A stretch of DNA of 64,000 nucleotides from Parahalioglobus pacificus (GCF_014652275.1 NZ_BMYM01000001.1:372001-436000); one strand, 5' to 3'. Positions 16,688 through 26,632 are shown, counted from the first letter of the stretch. Numbers and translations: made by a program. The notes: generated from the sequence alone by a model not told the origin.

Positions 16688-17524
16688 TCACTCCCTCTGA
16701 AAAACATCAATCACGGCGTGCACAGTTGTCGTCAGGGATGACAGTTCTTCTACGCGTTTCTTTCCCTCCGATTGGGCCCTGAAAAGGTGCGGCGTCATGA
16801 GCAAAAGATCAGCGATCTGTTGATGCGCTGACAGCTCGATCGTGTAAGTGATTTCGTCACGGGTCAGCCGATGGAAGCCCGAGGGTAACGTGTGTGGACT
16901 GTTATTCGTCTCAACGGTGGGGTAAATCAGCTCTCGGAGCTCCAGCAAGTGCTTCTGCCCAGCCTCTACGCGTATCAGCATTCCGTCCGGCTTGAGCACG
17001 CGTGAAAACTCCACGAAATTTGGGAAGCCGAAGGCGTCCAGGATGACGTTCGCCGAGCGATCGGCCAGGGGAATTTGACGATTGCTGGCCACTAGCCACG
17101 TAGCGGAGAAACGTTTTGCGGCGCTCTGCACGGCCCACTTGGAGATATCAAATCCAACAATGCGCGGTTCTGGCTTGTCGTCGTTCCGAAGCCGCTGCTG
17201 GATTTGATCGAGGTAATAGCCCTCACCACAGCCGGCGTCGACGATGAGGGAATCATGGCCCAGCCGGGAGAGGTGGCAATCGACAAGGCGTGCTGGCAAC
17301 GCCTTGTAAAAGCCCGCATCCAGAAAACCACGCCGGGCGGCAATCATTGCTTTGCTATCCCCGGGGTCGCGGGAGCGTTTGTTATGGGCTGGCAGTAAAT
17401 TCACATAGCCCTGCCGGGCGATGTCGAAGGTATGGCCATCTTCGCAGCGCAAACAACCATCAGCCATGATCAGGGGCAGAGCATCCAGTGGGCAACGTAG
17501 AGTTGGATCAGAGCGAAACGTCAT
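16688..17524 (-). CDS. rlmA: 23S rRNA (guanine-N1)-methyltransferase RlmA
   Basis: A 278-residue SAM-dependent methyltransferase of the RlmA/RrmA family, which methylates N1 of a guanine in helix 35 of 23S rRNA (G745 in E. coli). An N-terminal zinc-finger module is present, CPLD near residue 11 and CLRCEDGHTFDIARQGYVNL near 24-43, followed by the class I SAM site VDAGCGEGYYLDQI. Length and domain order are standard. It appears to be a single gene. Confidence 0.9.
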   Translation of the reverse strand: MTFRSDPTLRCPLDALPLIMADGCLRCEDGHTFDIARQGYVNLLPAHNKRSRDPGDSKAMIAARRGFLDAGFYKALPARLVDCHLSRLGHDSLIVDAGCGEGYYLDQIQQRLRNDDKPEPRIVGFDISKWAVQSAAKRFSATWLVASNRQIPLADRSANVILDAFGFPNFVEFSRVLKPDGMLIRVEAGQKHLLELRELIYPTVETNNSPHTLPSGFHRLTRDEITYTIELSAHQQIADLLLMTPHLFRAQSEGKKRVEELSSLTTTVHAVIDVFQRE

Positions 17525-17748
17525 AGGGTCCCATAAACGTTGAGTGCGTGATGAACTGGTGTGAGAATCGGCGCTCCATTTAGTCTACCGAGCTTCCATT
17601 GTTCGTGGGACCCCAACTTCGGCTTGCCTTCTCGCTCGGGTCACTGCGCCAATATGTGGGCCAGACGCTCAACAATGTCCAGTATGCAACGACAATAATT
17701 AGCGTCGCGTGTGAACGCGGTGCAGCCATGCCTCCTCACAAGGCTCAA

Positions 17749-18291
17749 CTACCCCTCTCCAAGCACGCTGCCATACCAGGTGTCTGCCTGATCCTTTACG
17801 CTGTCCCACACTGACGATGCGCTAGGTAGAACGGGATCACAGGCAGCGGAGACAGCACCCTCTGGTGGGGATTCATTCAAGCTCAACGCGTCGTAGAGGA
17901 TCTCGAGGTCCTGCACGCTCTGACAGGCCTCATACAGCTCGTAGGCGGTGCCAGTGATAAGAACAGCAATGCCAAGATAAGGAATGGCCTCGGCAGGGAT
18001 GGCAGCGACGCTGCGCGTTGCCACGCGCTTTGTGCGAGCGCTCAGGCGGTTGCCGAATTTCCTCACTGCCGCCCTACGTTTGGCGGTATCGGCCGTCTGT
18101 TGCCTAATAATCCTGTCCTTCCCCGCCAAGCGCTGAGCGGCGATATCTGCCACGGTTTGAATGCCGAAAGCGGTGCTAAACGCGCCCGATAACGCGGCAT
18201 TGAATGCCACGCTGGTGAGTGTCAAAACGTTGGTAGCAATAAGTGATGCAAATGCGCCTATCAGGATTAGGCGGCGAGCCCATCTCAGCAT
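17749..18291 (-). CDS. Membrane-associated protein, unknown function
   Basis: A 180-residue protein with an N-terminal hydrophobic segment (about residues 8-30, LILIGAFASLIATNVLTLTS), a basic middle region rich in Arg/Lys/Ala (about 55-95), and a second hydrophobic segment (about 100-118, AIPYLGIAVLITGTAYELYE). Two cysteines lie near 122 and 149. I recognise no family. It is likely a bitopic or two-pass inner-membrane protein and stands alone. Confidence 0.55.
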   Translation of the reverse strand: MLRWARRLILIGAFASLIATNVLTLTSVAFNAALSGAFSTAFGIQTVADIAAQRLAGKDRIIRQQTADTAKRRAAVRKFGNRLSARTKRVATRSVAAIPAEAIPYLGIAVLITGTAYELYEACQSVQDLEILYDALSLNESPPEGAVSAACDPVLPSASSVWDSVKDQADTWYGSVLGEG

Positions 18292-18520
18292 GGCCAGATC
18301 TCCCTTGAGTCAACACCAAGGTTATCAGGCGGACGTGTAATCACGCTCGACTGTTGCCCAGCCGCCATCGCAATTTTTGAGATGATGCCGCTATGCCGTC
18401 GAATAACCTTGACCAGTATCGATTTTCCCCAATATCTACAGCCTCTGCGAACGCTCGGTTCGCCTAGCGCAGTGAGGTAAGGTGATTCACTTCCTGAGTC
18501 GGCATAGGTATGTTGTGGCT

Positions 18521-19410
18521 ATGGCTATAATTGTTCACCACGATGCAGATACTCTGCGAGAGGCAGATAGCCGCATGACCTGCATTGAGGGTACGCATCT
18601 AGTGAGAACCTATGTCTTCGCGCCCCACTAGTTCCGACGAGCCCGAAAGGGCCAGTGTCCGCGACGGCTTCCTGGTTGTGGCCTCTGTTGTGGTGTTGCT
18701 TGCCGGCGGTGGCGATGGCACGCTCAATGCACTTGCCGATGTGCTGGTACGGCAGCAGGATGCGAAAACTCCGCCAGAGATGGGCATTATGCCTCTCGGC
18801 ACAGCCCAATGACCTTGCCCATGGGCTGGGAATACCCTGTGACGACCTGGAGGCCTGTCTGTATAAAGCGGCTATAGGCGACGCGTGATCTGTGGATATT
18901 GGCGTGATGAACGGCCGTCACTTCATCAACGTGGCAAGCGGGGGATTCGGCGCCGAAGTTACAGCCACCACGCCGCAGGATATCAAGCGTCGTCTGGGTG
19001 GGGCCGCCTATACACTCAACGGCCTGATCAAGGTCTGGGAGGTGCAGCCTTACAAGTGCACCCTTTTCCTGCCGGACGAAGCACCTCTAGAGGTTTCAAT
19101 GGTACTGATAGCCGTTGGGAACAGCCGGTTGGCTGGCGGCGGTTTTGAGGTTGCGCCTGCGGCAGATCCCCGCGATGAGAGGCTCGATGTCATGGTACTG
19201 ACTGATGCTGTGCTCTCTGAACCGGGGCCCACTTTGGCCGAGCTGCGAGATCCGATGAAGCCAGATAACCGGCGAGTGTTCTACCGCCAGGCAGCGTCTT
19301 TCCGGATAGGGTCAGATGCCCACTTGCACATCAGCCTCGACGGCGAACCTGTGCTGGCAGATTCACTGGAGTTTTCTGTGCGGCCTGCGGCGCTAAAATC
19401 GGTGTACTGA
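18521..19410 (+). pseudogene. YegS/diacylglycerol-kinase-type lipid kinase, broken
   Basis: The frame pieces together resemble YegS-type lipid kinases: the nucleotide loop GGGDGTLN, then PLGTA-NDLAHGLGIP, then INVASGGFGAEVTATTPQDI, LIAVGNSRLAGGG and SLDGEPV near the end. They are in different frames. An extra C in GCCCAAT (near 18806-18808) shifts the frame inside the PLGTAND motif. An in-frame TGA at 18886-18888 follows. The N-terminal third (from about 18521) is in a third frame and degraded. At least three lesions make a functional kinase unlikely. A remnant from 18892 could be translated but would lack the ATP site. Confidence 0.85.
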
Positions 19411-19490
19411 AATGTCGCCAAGCTAACAGGCGCCAATCAGACTATCGCAAACTTAAGTATCGCTGAGTGAACGGACAAGAGGACGACGTA

Positions 19491-20054
19491 ATGACGGAAT
19501 TTGCAGACAGCGCCAAAGCGGGCGCAAAGGCAGCAACCTGGGTAGGTATAGCAGTACTGCTTTTGGGGATGCTTGCCATCGGCATGCCGTTCCTGACAGG
19601 GGTGGCCATCACGATCAGTATCGGGGTGATTTTGCTTATCACCGGTATCGCCCAATTGTTTTTCGCTTTCAATTCTCACTCGTTCGGTAGTGGGGCACTG
19701 CGTTTTGGCTTTGGAATCCTCTCTGGCCTTTGTGGCTTATCGCTGGTGACTCAGCCCGGCGCTGGGCTTGCCACCATCACCTTATTCCTGGCCGTCTGGT
19801 TTGTCGTTGATGGTGTGTTTACCGTCGTTAACGGGATCAGCTGGCGTCCGCAGTCAGGGTGGGGCTTGATGGTTGGCTCCGGGGTTATTGGCGTTCTCCT
19901 GGGCGTTATGATCTACAGCCAGTTCCCCACATCGTCGGTGTGGCTGGTAGGGCTGCTGGTAGGCATTCGTCTGCTGCTGGTGGGCTGGACGATGATTGCG
20001 CTGGGAGCCGTTGGCCGGCAGGTTGCCAAAGAGATCGATACGGCAAACGTCTGA
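19491..20054 (+). CDS. HdeD-family (DUF308) membrane protein
   Basis: A 187-residue protein with about six transmembrane helices in three hairpins of DUF308/HdeD repeats; recurring GIxxLLxG and GxxxxxxP patterns are visible. In E. coli HdeD is linked to acid resistance; the mechanism is not settled. The ATG at 19491 has an AGAGG Shine-Dalgarno; a GTG at 19467 is possible. It follows the dead lipid kinase by about 80 bases, with no clear functional link. Confidence 0.85.
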   Translation: MTEFADSAKAGAKAATWVGIAVLLLGMLAIGMPFLTGVAITISIGVILLITGIAQLFFAFNSHSFGSGALRFGFGILSGLCGLSLVTQPGAGLATITLFLAVWFVVDGVFTVVNGISWRPQSGWGLMVGSGVIGVLLGVMIYSQFPTSSVWLVGLLVGIRLLLVGWTMIALGAVGRQVAKEIDTANV

Positions 20055-20191
20055 TCGATACGAGTTGCCGCTGCCTCTTTACGGGCTCGTGTCTATGTAT
20101 GTTCGCACGGGCTCTTTCGCGCAGTCTGTATCGGAGTTAAGTCGACCCTTATACTGTCAGCACCGTTTGTATATCCGTTTGGAGGTAAGCA

Positions 20192-21118
20192 GTGCAGGCA
20201 CAGGCGGCTCCTATACTCGACTACTCGAAACGGGGACAATCAGAATGGGTTGATTCACTAGACCGTGCCTGTGCGGAATGGGGTTGTTTTCAGCTTATCA
20301 ACCACAACCTGGACAGTGACTTGTGCGCCAGCGTGCTATCCGCAATGCAGAGCTTTTTTGCATTGCCGCTTGAGGCAAAGCTGGATATCGAACGTACCGC
20401 GGACAATCCCTGGGGATTCTACGATCGAGAACTCACCAAGAATGTGCGCGACTGGAAGCAGATTTTCGACATCGGGCCCGGTTCTGCCGAGGGCCCCTTC
20501 GCCGAGACCAGCACTCCCTGGCCGATGCAACTGGGCAAGTTCCAAGCCACTATGGAAGCGTACTATGAGGTAGCCGAGGTGCTGGCGCTGCAGCTCTTAA
20601 CTGACATTGGAAGTCGTCTCAGTTTGCCGGCCAGTGCGCTGAAACGAGATTTCGGGGTAGGGCATTCCAGTTTTCTTCGTCTGAACTATTACCCACAGTG
20701 CGAAGCTCCGGAAGAGCACCTTGGTATCAGCCACCACACGGATGCGGGCGCTCTCACAGTGTTACTGCAGGACGCACAACCTGGCCTGCAATTTTGGCAT
20801 GGTGGCGACTGGCATACTGTTAAGGCCGAACCCGATGCACTGACGATTAACATTGGAGACATCGTGCAGGTCTGGTCCAACGATCGCTACCGGGCGCCGC
20901 TGCACCGTGTGCTGACCAACAAGTTTCAGTCGCGCTACAGCGCACCGTTCTTCCTGAATCCGACCTACGATACCGTGTATGCGCCGCTTCTTAGTGCGTT
21001 GAACGGCGAGCCGCCACGATATCGATCAATTAACTGGAGAGAGTTCAGGGCGGGCCGCGCTGCCGGTGACTATGCCGACCTGGGCGACGAGGTTCAGATC
21101 AGCGACTTCAGGTACTGA
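20192..21118 (+). CDS. Isopenicillin-N-synthase-like 2OG-Fe(II) oxygenase
   Basis: A 308-residue oxygenase of the DIOX_N plus 2OG-FeII_Oxy arrangement. The N-terminal part has WGCFQLINHNLD (about residue 30). The core has the facial triad H-x-D in SHHTDAGALTVL and the distal His in APLHRVLTN, with RYSAPFF carrying the Arg-x-Ser that binds 2-oxoglutarate. Bacterial members oxidise varied small molecules; the substrate is unknown. GTG start at 20192 behind GGAGG. It is followed by an ABC exporter gene 134-149 bases away, not obviously co-transcribed. Confidence 0.87.
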   Translation: MQAQAAPILDYSKRGQSEWVDSLDRACAEWGCFQLINHNLDSDLCASVLSAMQSFFALPLEAKLDIERTADNPWGFYDRELTKNVRDWKQIFDIGPGSAEGPFAETSTPWPMQLGKFQATMEAYYEVAEVLALQLLTDIGSRLSLPASALKRDFGVGHSSFLRLNYYPQCEAPEEHLGISHHTDAGALTVLLQDAQPGLQFWHGGDWHTVKAEPDALTINIGDIVQVWSNDRYRAPLHRVLTNKFQSRYSAPFFLNPTYDTVYAPLLSALNGEPPRYRSINWREFRAGRAAGDYADLGDEVQISDFRY

Positions 21119-21267
21119 TCATGACATTGGTGCAGCAACTGCGATCAATCGAAATTGAGCGTTAGATACGTTAAGGCCCGCTAGACGTAAACGAGATCAT
21201 GGAGTGTCAACTGCTAAAAATTTCTGACATTACGATTGGGCAATAGGCCATTTTGCTTAAGCAGATA

Positions 21268-23082
21268 ATGAGACACGCCCGCTACAAAGATGTAGAGAAC
21301 AGTCGCCTGAACTGGCGCCTGGTGAGCCGCATATGGCCGCTACTGGCTGAGAACAGGTTGCGGATCTTTCTGGCAATGGTCTGCCTGCTGCTGGCAAAAA
21401 GCGCTGTTATTGCAATACCGTTTGTTCTTAAAAATCTGGTCGATACGCTCGAGGCCGCAGAGTCGTTGCCCAGAGAACCGGCGCTGCTGCTCGGGCTGGT
21501 GATTGCCTACGGGGCTGCTCGCTTCTCCAATGTCTTTTTTGGCGAGCTGCGCGATACCATTTTCGGGCGCGTGACCGAGCGCGCAATGCGCCGCATTGGG
21601 CTGCAGGTGTTCCGGCATGTTCACAACCTCGACCTTGACTATCACCTCAATCGGCGCACAGGTGGTCTCGCGCGGGATATCGAGCGCGGCACTACCGGCA
21701 TCAGCTTTCTGATGCGGTTCTTCGTCTTCAATATCGCCCCGACACTCTTTGAGATTGCCATGGTCGCTGGCATCTTGCTGTTTAGCTACGGTCCGAGTTT
21801 TGCATCAGTAGTCATCGCCGCAGTGCTTCTCTACGGCGCTTTTTCCTTTCGCGCCACAGAGTGGCGAACGCGCTTTGTACGCGAGGTAAACGAAGCAGAT
21901 TCAACCAGTAACACTCGTGCAGTGGATTCGCTGCTGAACTTCGAGACCGTCAAATACTTCACTAATGAGGAGTTCGAGGCGAGTCGCTACGATGAGTCCC
22001 TGGCCGATTGGGAGCAGGCGCGCCGCAATAACCGCTTGTCGCTGTTCACCTTGAACGGTGGCCAGGCGTTGATCATTGCTGTTTCTCAAACGCTCATGAT
22101 TGGGTTGGCCGCCTGTCAAACGCAGGCCGGCGTGCTTACGCTGGGCGACTTTGTTCTGATCAATCAGTTCATGATCCAGCTGTTTATGCCGCTGGGTTTC
22201 TTGGGGTTTGTGTACCGTGAGATCAAGGGCTCGATGGCCAACATCGAGAACATGTTCGAGTTGCTGGCGCTCAAGCCAGCTATTGTTGACGCACCTGGCG
22301 CTCAGCCTCTGAATTGTGGTCCGGCCACGGTGGAATTCAGGTCGGTCTCGTTTGCCTATAACAACAACCGCCCGATTCTCGATGAGGTTTCGTTCACGAT
22401 AGACCTGGGGCAGAAGCTGGCGATCGTGGGTGCCAGCGGGGCAGGGAAGTCGACTCTCGTTAAGCTGCTGTTTAGGTTCTATGACGCTACCGCGGGCAGC
22501 ATCCTGATCGACAATCAGGACATAGCTACCGTGACGCAACATTCACTGCGTTCGGTGATCGGCATCGTTCCGCAAGATACTGTGCTGTTCAATGACAGCC
22601 TGTTTGAAAACGTGCGGTATGGCCGGCCCTCTGCCACAGACGACGAGGTGGAAGAGGCGATTCGCCTGGCGCACCTCGAAGGGCTTGTTAGCCAACTTCC
22701 GGAAGGCTCTGCCACGTTAGTAGGTGAACGCGGGTTGAAGCTGTCTGGCGGTGAAAAGCAGCGGGTGTCGATCGCACGCACCATTCTGAAAGGCGCCCCG
22801 ATTCTGGTATTCGACGAGGCGACTTCATCGCTTGATAGCAAAACCGAGCAGGCGATTTTGCGATCTTTGAGTGACATCGCTAAAGAGCACACAAGCATGG
22901 TGATTGCTCACCGCCTCTCCACAGTGGTGGATGCGGACCAGATACTGGTACTGCAGGGTGGACGTGTGGTTGAAGCAGGTACGCACCTCAGCCTGCTGGA
23001 CAGAGGCCAGGCGTACGCCAGTTTGTGGCACGCGCAGCAGAATCAGCCGTTAAGTGCTGTTGATGATTCAGCTTCGCCTTGA
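21268..23082 (+). CDS. ATM1/HMT1-type ABC exporter (fused permease and ATPase)
   Basis: A 604-residue half-transporter: six-helix permease domain (about residues 20-315), then an ABC ATPase with Walker A GASGAGKST, Q-loop VPQDTVLF, signature LSGGEKQR, Walker B ILVFDEATSSLD and an H-loop IAHRLST. Features such as NFETVKYF and the long intracellular loops match the mitochondrial ATM1 / bacterial HMT1 group, which exports glutathione-linked sulfur species or metal-glutathione complexes. It acts as a homodimer in the inner membrane. The start is uncertain: ATG 21268 or an in-frame TTG at 21253; neither has a strong Shine-Dalgarno. No partner gene is visible. Confidence 0.92.
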   Translation: MRHARYKDVENSRLNWRLVSRIWPLLAENRLRIFLAMVCLLLAKSAVIAIPFVLKNLVDTLEAAESLPREPALLLGLVIAYGAARFSNVFFGELRDTIFGRVTERAMRRIGLQVFRHVHNLDLDYHLNRRTGGLARDIERGTTGISFLMRFFVFNIAPTLFEIAMVAGILLFSYGPSFASVVIAAVLLYGAFSFRATEWRTRFVREVNEADSTSNTRAVDSLLNFETVKYFTNEEFEASRYDESLADWEQARRNNRLSLFTLNGGQALIIAVSQTLMIGLAACQTQAGVLTLGDFVLINQFMIQLFMPLGFLGFVYREIKGSMANIENMFELLALKPAIVDAPGAQPLNCGPATVEFRSVSFAYNNNRPILDEVSFTIDLGQKLAIVGASGAGKSTLVKLLFRFYDATAGSILIDNQDIATVTQHSLRSVIGIVPQDTVLFNDSLFENVRYGRPSATDDEVEEAIRLAHLEGLVSQLPEGSATLVGERGLKLSGGEKQRVSIARTILKGAPILVFDEATSSLDSKTEQAILRSLSDIAKEHTSMVIAHRLSTVVDADQILVLQGGRVVEAGTHLSLLDRGQAYASLWHAQQNQPLSAVDDSASP

Positions 23083-23496
23083 TTGGGCATAGTCGATATC
23101 TTGGCCGACCAGCACAGCTTTAGACCGAGGCCGTTAAGCGTGTCATTTACAACGTGCCAGGCTGAGGCTCAAGCGGTGATTAGCTCGGTCTAGCCAGTAG
23201 CGCGCCTGCCTCGTAGCAAAAACTCCGCGCCCATCGAATAGAATTCATGCAGATGTCTACAGGTAAGGTGTGTCCAGCGTCCTCGCGAGTATTCGTGTGG
23301 CAACCCTACTGGCAGTCATGAACGTTTTGCCTCCTTCAAGCCAAGCGGCTTAAGACAGGGCAGAAACGTGACTTTCCCCGCTATCGCTCTTCCCTCGGCG
23401 TTAGCTTTCCGTTAAGTCACCTGCTAAAACCGCACAGAAGGGTAATGTCTATGCTTCCAGTGAACGTACAAATGTGGATTGACACAACGGGCGAAT
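23083..23496. other. 414-base stretch without a recognised gene
   Basis: No convincing coding frame, RNA or repeat. A short frame from 23445 overlaps the start of the Cys-rich pseudogene in another frame and is not credible. Confidence 0.5.
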
Positions 23497-23838
23497 ATGA
23501 GAACTTTGCTAATGCTGGTTCTGATCACAGGGCCGGTTTATGCCGATTGCATGAGGGACCCTTTGGGGCGGACTGTCTGTGGTCCGGGCCAATGTGCTAC
23601 ACACTATCGTGGCGAGATTTACTGTGCTCGCAATAAATTTGGTACAGCGACTTTGGACCGTAATGGCAGCGTGGTGTAGGGAATTGGTTAATGCGAGAAA
23701 GATTTTTGCGGCGATCTCCACTGCTCAAAAGAATCAGGCGGTGGTGTAGTTAGAAATGATCAAGGTGAAGTAGATTGCTTTGGCGCGTGTGAGCCAGCCA
23801 GTGTGCAATTTTGTGAACAGAGCATTGTGGGGCAATAA
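23497..23838 (+). pseudogene. Cys-rich repeat secreted protein, broken by two stop codons
   Basis: From ATG 23497 a signal peptide (MRTLLMLVLITGPVYA) leads into repeats of the form C-x(6-8)-V-x-CGxGxC. The first unit is DCMRDPLGRTVCGPGQC. The frame is cut by TAG (23677-23679) exactly where the repeat expects Cys, and by TAA (23689-23691) where it expects Gln or similar. The same frame then resumes good coding sequence: CEKDFCGDLHCSKESGGGVV, then DCFGACEPASVQFCEQ, and stops at 23836-23838. Read through, the protein would be about 113 residues. Two separate stops argue for a real pseudogene rather than one sequencing error. I recall similar small Cys-rich secreted proteins in gammaproteobacteria but no function. 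Confidence 0.72.
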
Positions 23839-24198
23839 AACCTTGGCATGAATTCAATCCTGCTAATTTCCTACCGACTTGTCTTTGGCCCTGAAGCTCC
23901 CATTATCAGTGAATTACTCATACGCACGATGGGGCTTACGATAGCGACGGATTTGCCAGTTCGTTTGCCGAAGCGGCCCGGCAACACACTCTTTATGAAT
24001 CCACGATCAGCGCATTGACCCCCGCCGTCGTGCGCCTGACGTTCACAATTCAGAGCTGTTCTTTTATTTTTTCGCTACCCGTAACTTCTTTTTTACAATT
24101 CTTAACAGTTACAGGCATTGAGCACCTCTGTGGCTCAACCTAGTATTCGCTCTAGGGAAATCAGCCCAACGAAAATGCCCAGCTTCGGGCTAAGGTCT
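23839..24198. other. 360-base stretch without a recognised gene
   Basis: AT-rich, with T-runs near 24062-24098 before the esterase gene. No convincing frame or structured RNA is seen. Confidence 0.45.
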
Positions 24199-25374
24199 AT
24201 GATGAATAAAGTCTCGCTTATCACCTCGATACTGTTATTTGCTTTCATTAGCCAGGGGTGTTCGTCGGCGAGCGATGGAGGCGACAGCCCTAGCCCAGAG
24301 TTTTCCGTCTCAGATGCTCAAGTAGACACGAGCGGTGCTTTGTCCTCAGGCGATAGCGATGAGGAACAACACGATGACGAATCTGAGAGTGGGAATGATA
24401 CAAACTCAGACGACCAGGTTCCTACGGTCAAGATGGAACCCTTTTACCGAGTATTGCTAGACGAGAATAGGACATACGCGGACGGACTTGCTCATAACGC
24501 AACGAGTACGGTTCCTTTTCCCAAACCTCTCTTGCTAGATATCTACTATCCAGATAATCAGTCCCCGAGCAGGCCTGTCTTTATGTTCATTCACGGTGGC
24601 GGTTTCACAGGTGGCACCAAGACGAAGCCAGAAATTGTAGCGATGGCAGATTTCTTTGCTTCACGGGGCTGGGTTTTTGCTTCCGTGGATTACAGAACCA
24701 CAGAAGAACTTGGCTCCATACAGGGTTTGTCCCGCGAGGATGTCTTAACGTTTTACCATGGAATCGCGCCGCGGGAGTGGATTGAGTTTGCCCTGCAAGG
24801 AGCAGAAACCCCAAAGCAGTTCCAACAAGCCATTGCCCTGTATGCCGCACAAAGGGATGTAAAGGCAGCGCTCCGCTGGATGATGGCAAACGCAGATGGC
24901 TACAGATTTAACTCGGAATTCATTACCGTTGGCGGTGCCTCAGCGGGCGCAGTTGCTGCCATTACATTGGGAATCTCAAATCTGGAAGACTTTAGAGACG
25001 AGATCCTAATCAACGACGACCCTACATTGTCAACAACTAATTTGATTGAGGCTTACGTCGTTAAAAGTTTGGTGTACTTTTGGGGATCTAATACCAAGCT
25101 GGAAGCGTTCGAGTCAGTATATGGATTGAATCGTTACGATGGCAGTGACCCTGAGTTATTCATGGCGCACGGTACCGAAGACATGAACCCTGGCACGCCT
25201 TTTTCTGAGGCCATTGAGCTGCAGGAGATATATGATCCCCTGGGCGTTGATACCCAGCTGGTGCCTCTGGAAGGAGCTGGCCATGGCGCATGGGATGCCG
25301 AAGTGGGGGGTAAAGGCTTGTTTGAACTTACTTTTGACTTTCTCGTCGAACGGCAGAACCTGGCGATAGAGTGA
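24199..25374 (+). CDS. Lipoprotein alpha/beta-hydrolase (carboxylesterase-like)
   Basis: A 391-residue hydrolase. The N-terminus from ATG 24199 is a lipoprotein signal ending in ISQGC, placing acylated Cys at about residue 21. A long acidic, Ser/Asp/Glu-rich linker follows (about 22-80). The hydrolase domain has the oxyanion motif IHGGGFTGG, nucleophile elbow GGASAG, an acid likely in AHGTEDMNPG and the His in GAGHGAWD, so the triad looks complete. It should be a surface or periplasmic esterase; the substrate is unknown. An upstream in-frame start at 24118 adds 27 residues that would spoil the signal. Base composition is more AT-rich than most of the window, consistent with acquisition. Confidence 0.85.
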   Translation: MMNKVSLITSILLFAFISQGCSSASDGGDSPSPEFSVSDAQVDTSGALSSGDSDEEQHDDESESGNDTNSDDQVPTVKMEPFYRVLLDENRTYADGLAHNATSTVPFPKPLLLDIYYPDNQSPSRPVFMFIHGGGFTGGTKTKPEIVAMADFFASRGWVFASVDYRTTEELGSIQGLSREDVLTFYHGIAPREWIEFALQGAETPKQFQQAIALYAAQRDVKAALRWMMANADGYRFNSEFITVGGASAGAVAAITLGISNLEDFRDEILINDDPTLSTTNLIEAYVVKSLVYFWGSNTKLEAFESVYGLNRYDGSDPELFMAHGTEDMNPGTPFSEAIELQEIYDPLGVDTQLVPLEGAGHGAWDAEVGGKGLFELTFDFLVERQNLAIE

Positions 25375-25976
25375 GGCCAAAACTGGTTTCCTGAGGCAGC
25401 TAACGACGCTCGTTTGAGTCAAACACAGGTGGCGACACATCAGACTTTCGATCACTTGAGCGTTCATGGTTTCAATCCTGCTGACCATCAGCGTCATAAC
25501 TTTCTGTAAGTGTAAGGCAGAAAGGAAGGTCCCGGCTGGAGCAGTCAACCCGCATATTGACGTGCGACTTACGGCGTGTGGTAGGTCAAGGCACGGCTCC
25601 GTACTCTAGCCGCGTGGGCGGTGAGCTGCGCGCATTGAACTTAGAAGTAAACTATCTCCGTGACTTTGGGCGATATTGCTAACGCGCCGATTAAGCCGCC
25701 TTCACTGGTGTATGCGTAGGTGTTCTATCTCTATGCCTCAACCACGATATACACCATCTTTGGGTGCGAGATATCAATATTCCTTTGCCTCTCTAAGAAA
25801 TGAAAGCAATTCATCGTGACTTGGTGAACTCCCTTATGTTGCTGTGCGAGCTAAAGTGATAGCAGAGTAGTGGAGCGCTTACCGCTTTAAAAATCGCTTC
25901 GATTGGCTTAGTGTCGCAGCTATAGACAGGCTGAACGGACGGATCCTGCCTGCACGAACGTCGATGGAGCGTGATC
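25375..25976. other. About 600 bases without a recognised gene
   Basis: AT-rich. The esterase frame stays open for about 40 codons beyond its stop, probably chance. Minus-strand frames at 25156-25548 and 25811-26032 have poor composition and no Shine-Dalgarno. Confidence 0.5.
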
Positions 25977-26189
25977 GTGATATGGGAACAAATTATTGAT
26001 TTCCTGAAAGATATTTCAGAAATATTCTTCACTACATTCGTTCAAATGCTATCCGTGTTTTCGCTTGGCACGGGTGCCGCAGCTATTGCTTGCTGGGTGT
26101 ATGATGCGCCGATGAGTCTCTCTCTGGTCGGCGGCATATTGGCATTAGGGGTTTTTTTGGGAGTTTACTGGTTCTTGGGGGAATGGTAA
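25977..26189 (+). CDS. Small two-helix membrane protein, unknown
   Basis: A 70-residue frame with an amphipathic start (IWEQIIDFLKDISEIFF) and two hydrophobic helices (about residues 23-40 and 48-67, ending YWFLGEW). GTG 25977 has a GGAG seven bases upstream; GTG 25971 is an in-frame alternative. No family is recognised. The size and two short helices would fit a small membrane stress protein or toxin-like peptide, but nothing supports a specific role. Confidence 0.4.
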   Translation: MIWEQIIDFLKDISEIFFTTFVQMLSVFSLGTGAAAIACWVYDAPMSLSLVGGILALGVFLGVYWFLGEW

Positions 26190-26487
26190 TGAAACACCAG
26201 AGAAGCTCACTTTCTGCTGTGCGCATCAGGTGACGCTTACCAGCGTGAAGTTTCATTAACAGCGTGCAGAATATATCCAAGAAGGGTGTCTGGGGCTTTA
26301 GTTAGCATCCGGCAACCTCCAGGTGTAAGTCGCTCAATGGGATGCCTAGAGTTTCAGAAAGAAACGCTTGCAGTTTTACACACCTCACAATCAAAACGGG
26401 GCTTAACCTGCAGTCAACCACGTGATGTTCGGCCGCACCCAAAGGGCTGTTATCGCCAGTGAGTACAAAAGTTGTTTGCGTAACTTA

Positions 26488-26530
26488 TGGCTCCGCCTGC
26501 TGGGCTCGAACCAGCGAGCCAATGATTGAC
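26488..26530 (-). repeat. Duplicated 3' end of tRNA-Asn (possible att remnant)
   Basis: Forty-three bases match the 3' half of the tRNA-Asn gene at 27526-27601 (CCA end, acceptor, T arm and part of the anticodon arm) with two differences, in the same orientation. The match stops abruptly inside the anticodon arm. A truncated 3' tRNA copy in direct orientation is the usual scar of tRNA-site integration. The ~1.1 kb between copies holds a coiled-coil gene and no integrase. Confidence 0.7.
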
Positions 26531-26632
26531 AACCGTTTCCAACCTTTGCGCTTATGCACTCTCGCCTGGCAGAGACGCGGTCCGGTCAAACTCTGCAATC
26601 TTTGAAGCGTACTCGCGTTCTAGAACGCGTAA

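Noticed and set aside
25156-25548. 130-codon minus-strand frame over the esterase end
   Set aside because: Lies mostly antisense to a well-supported gene and has no plausible start.
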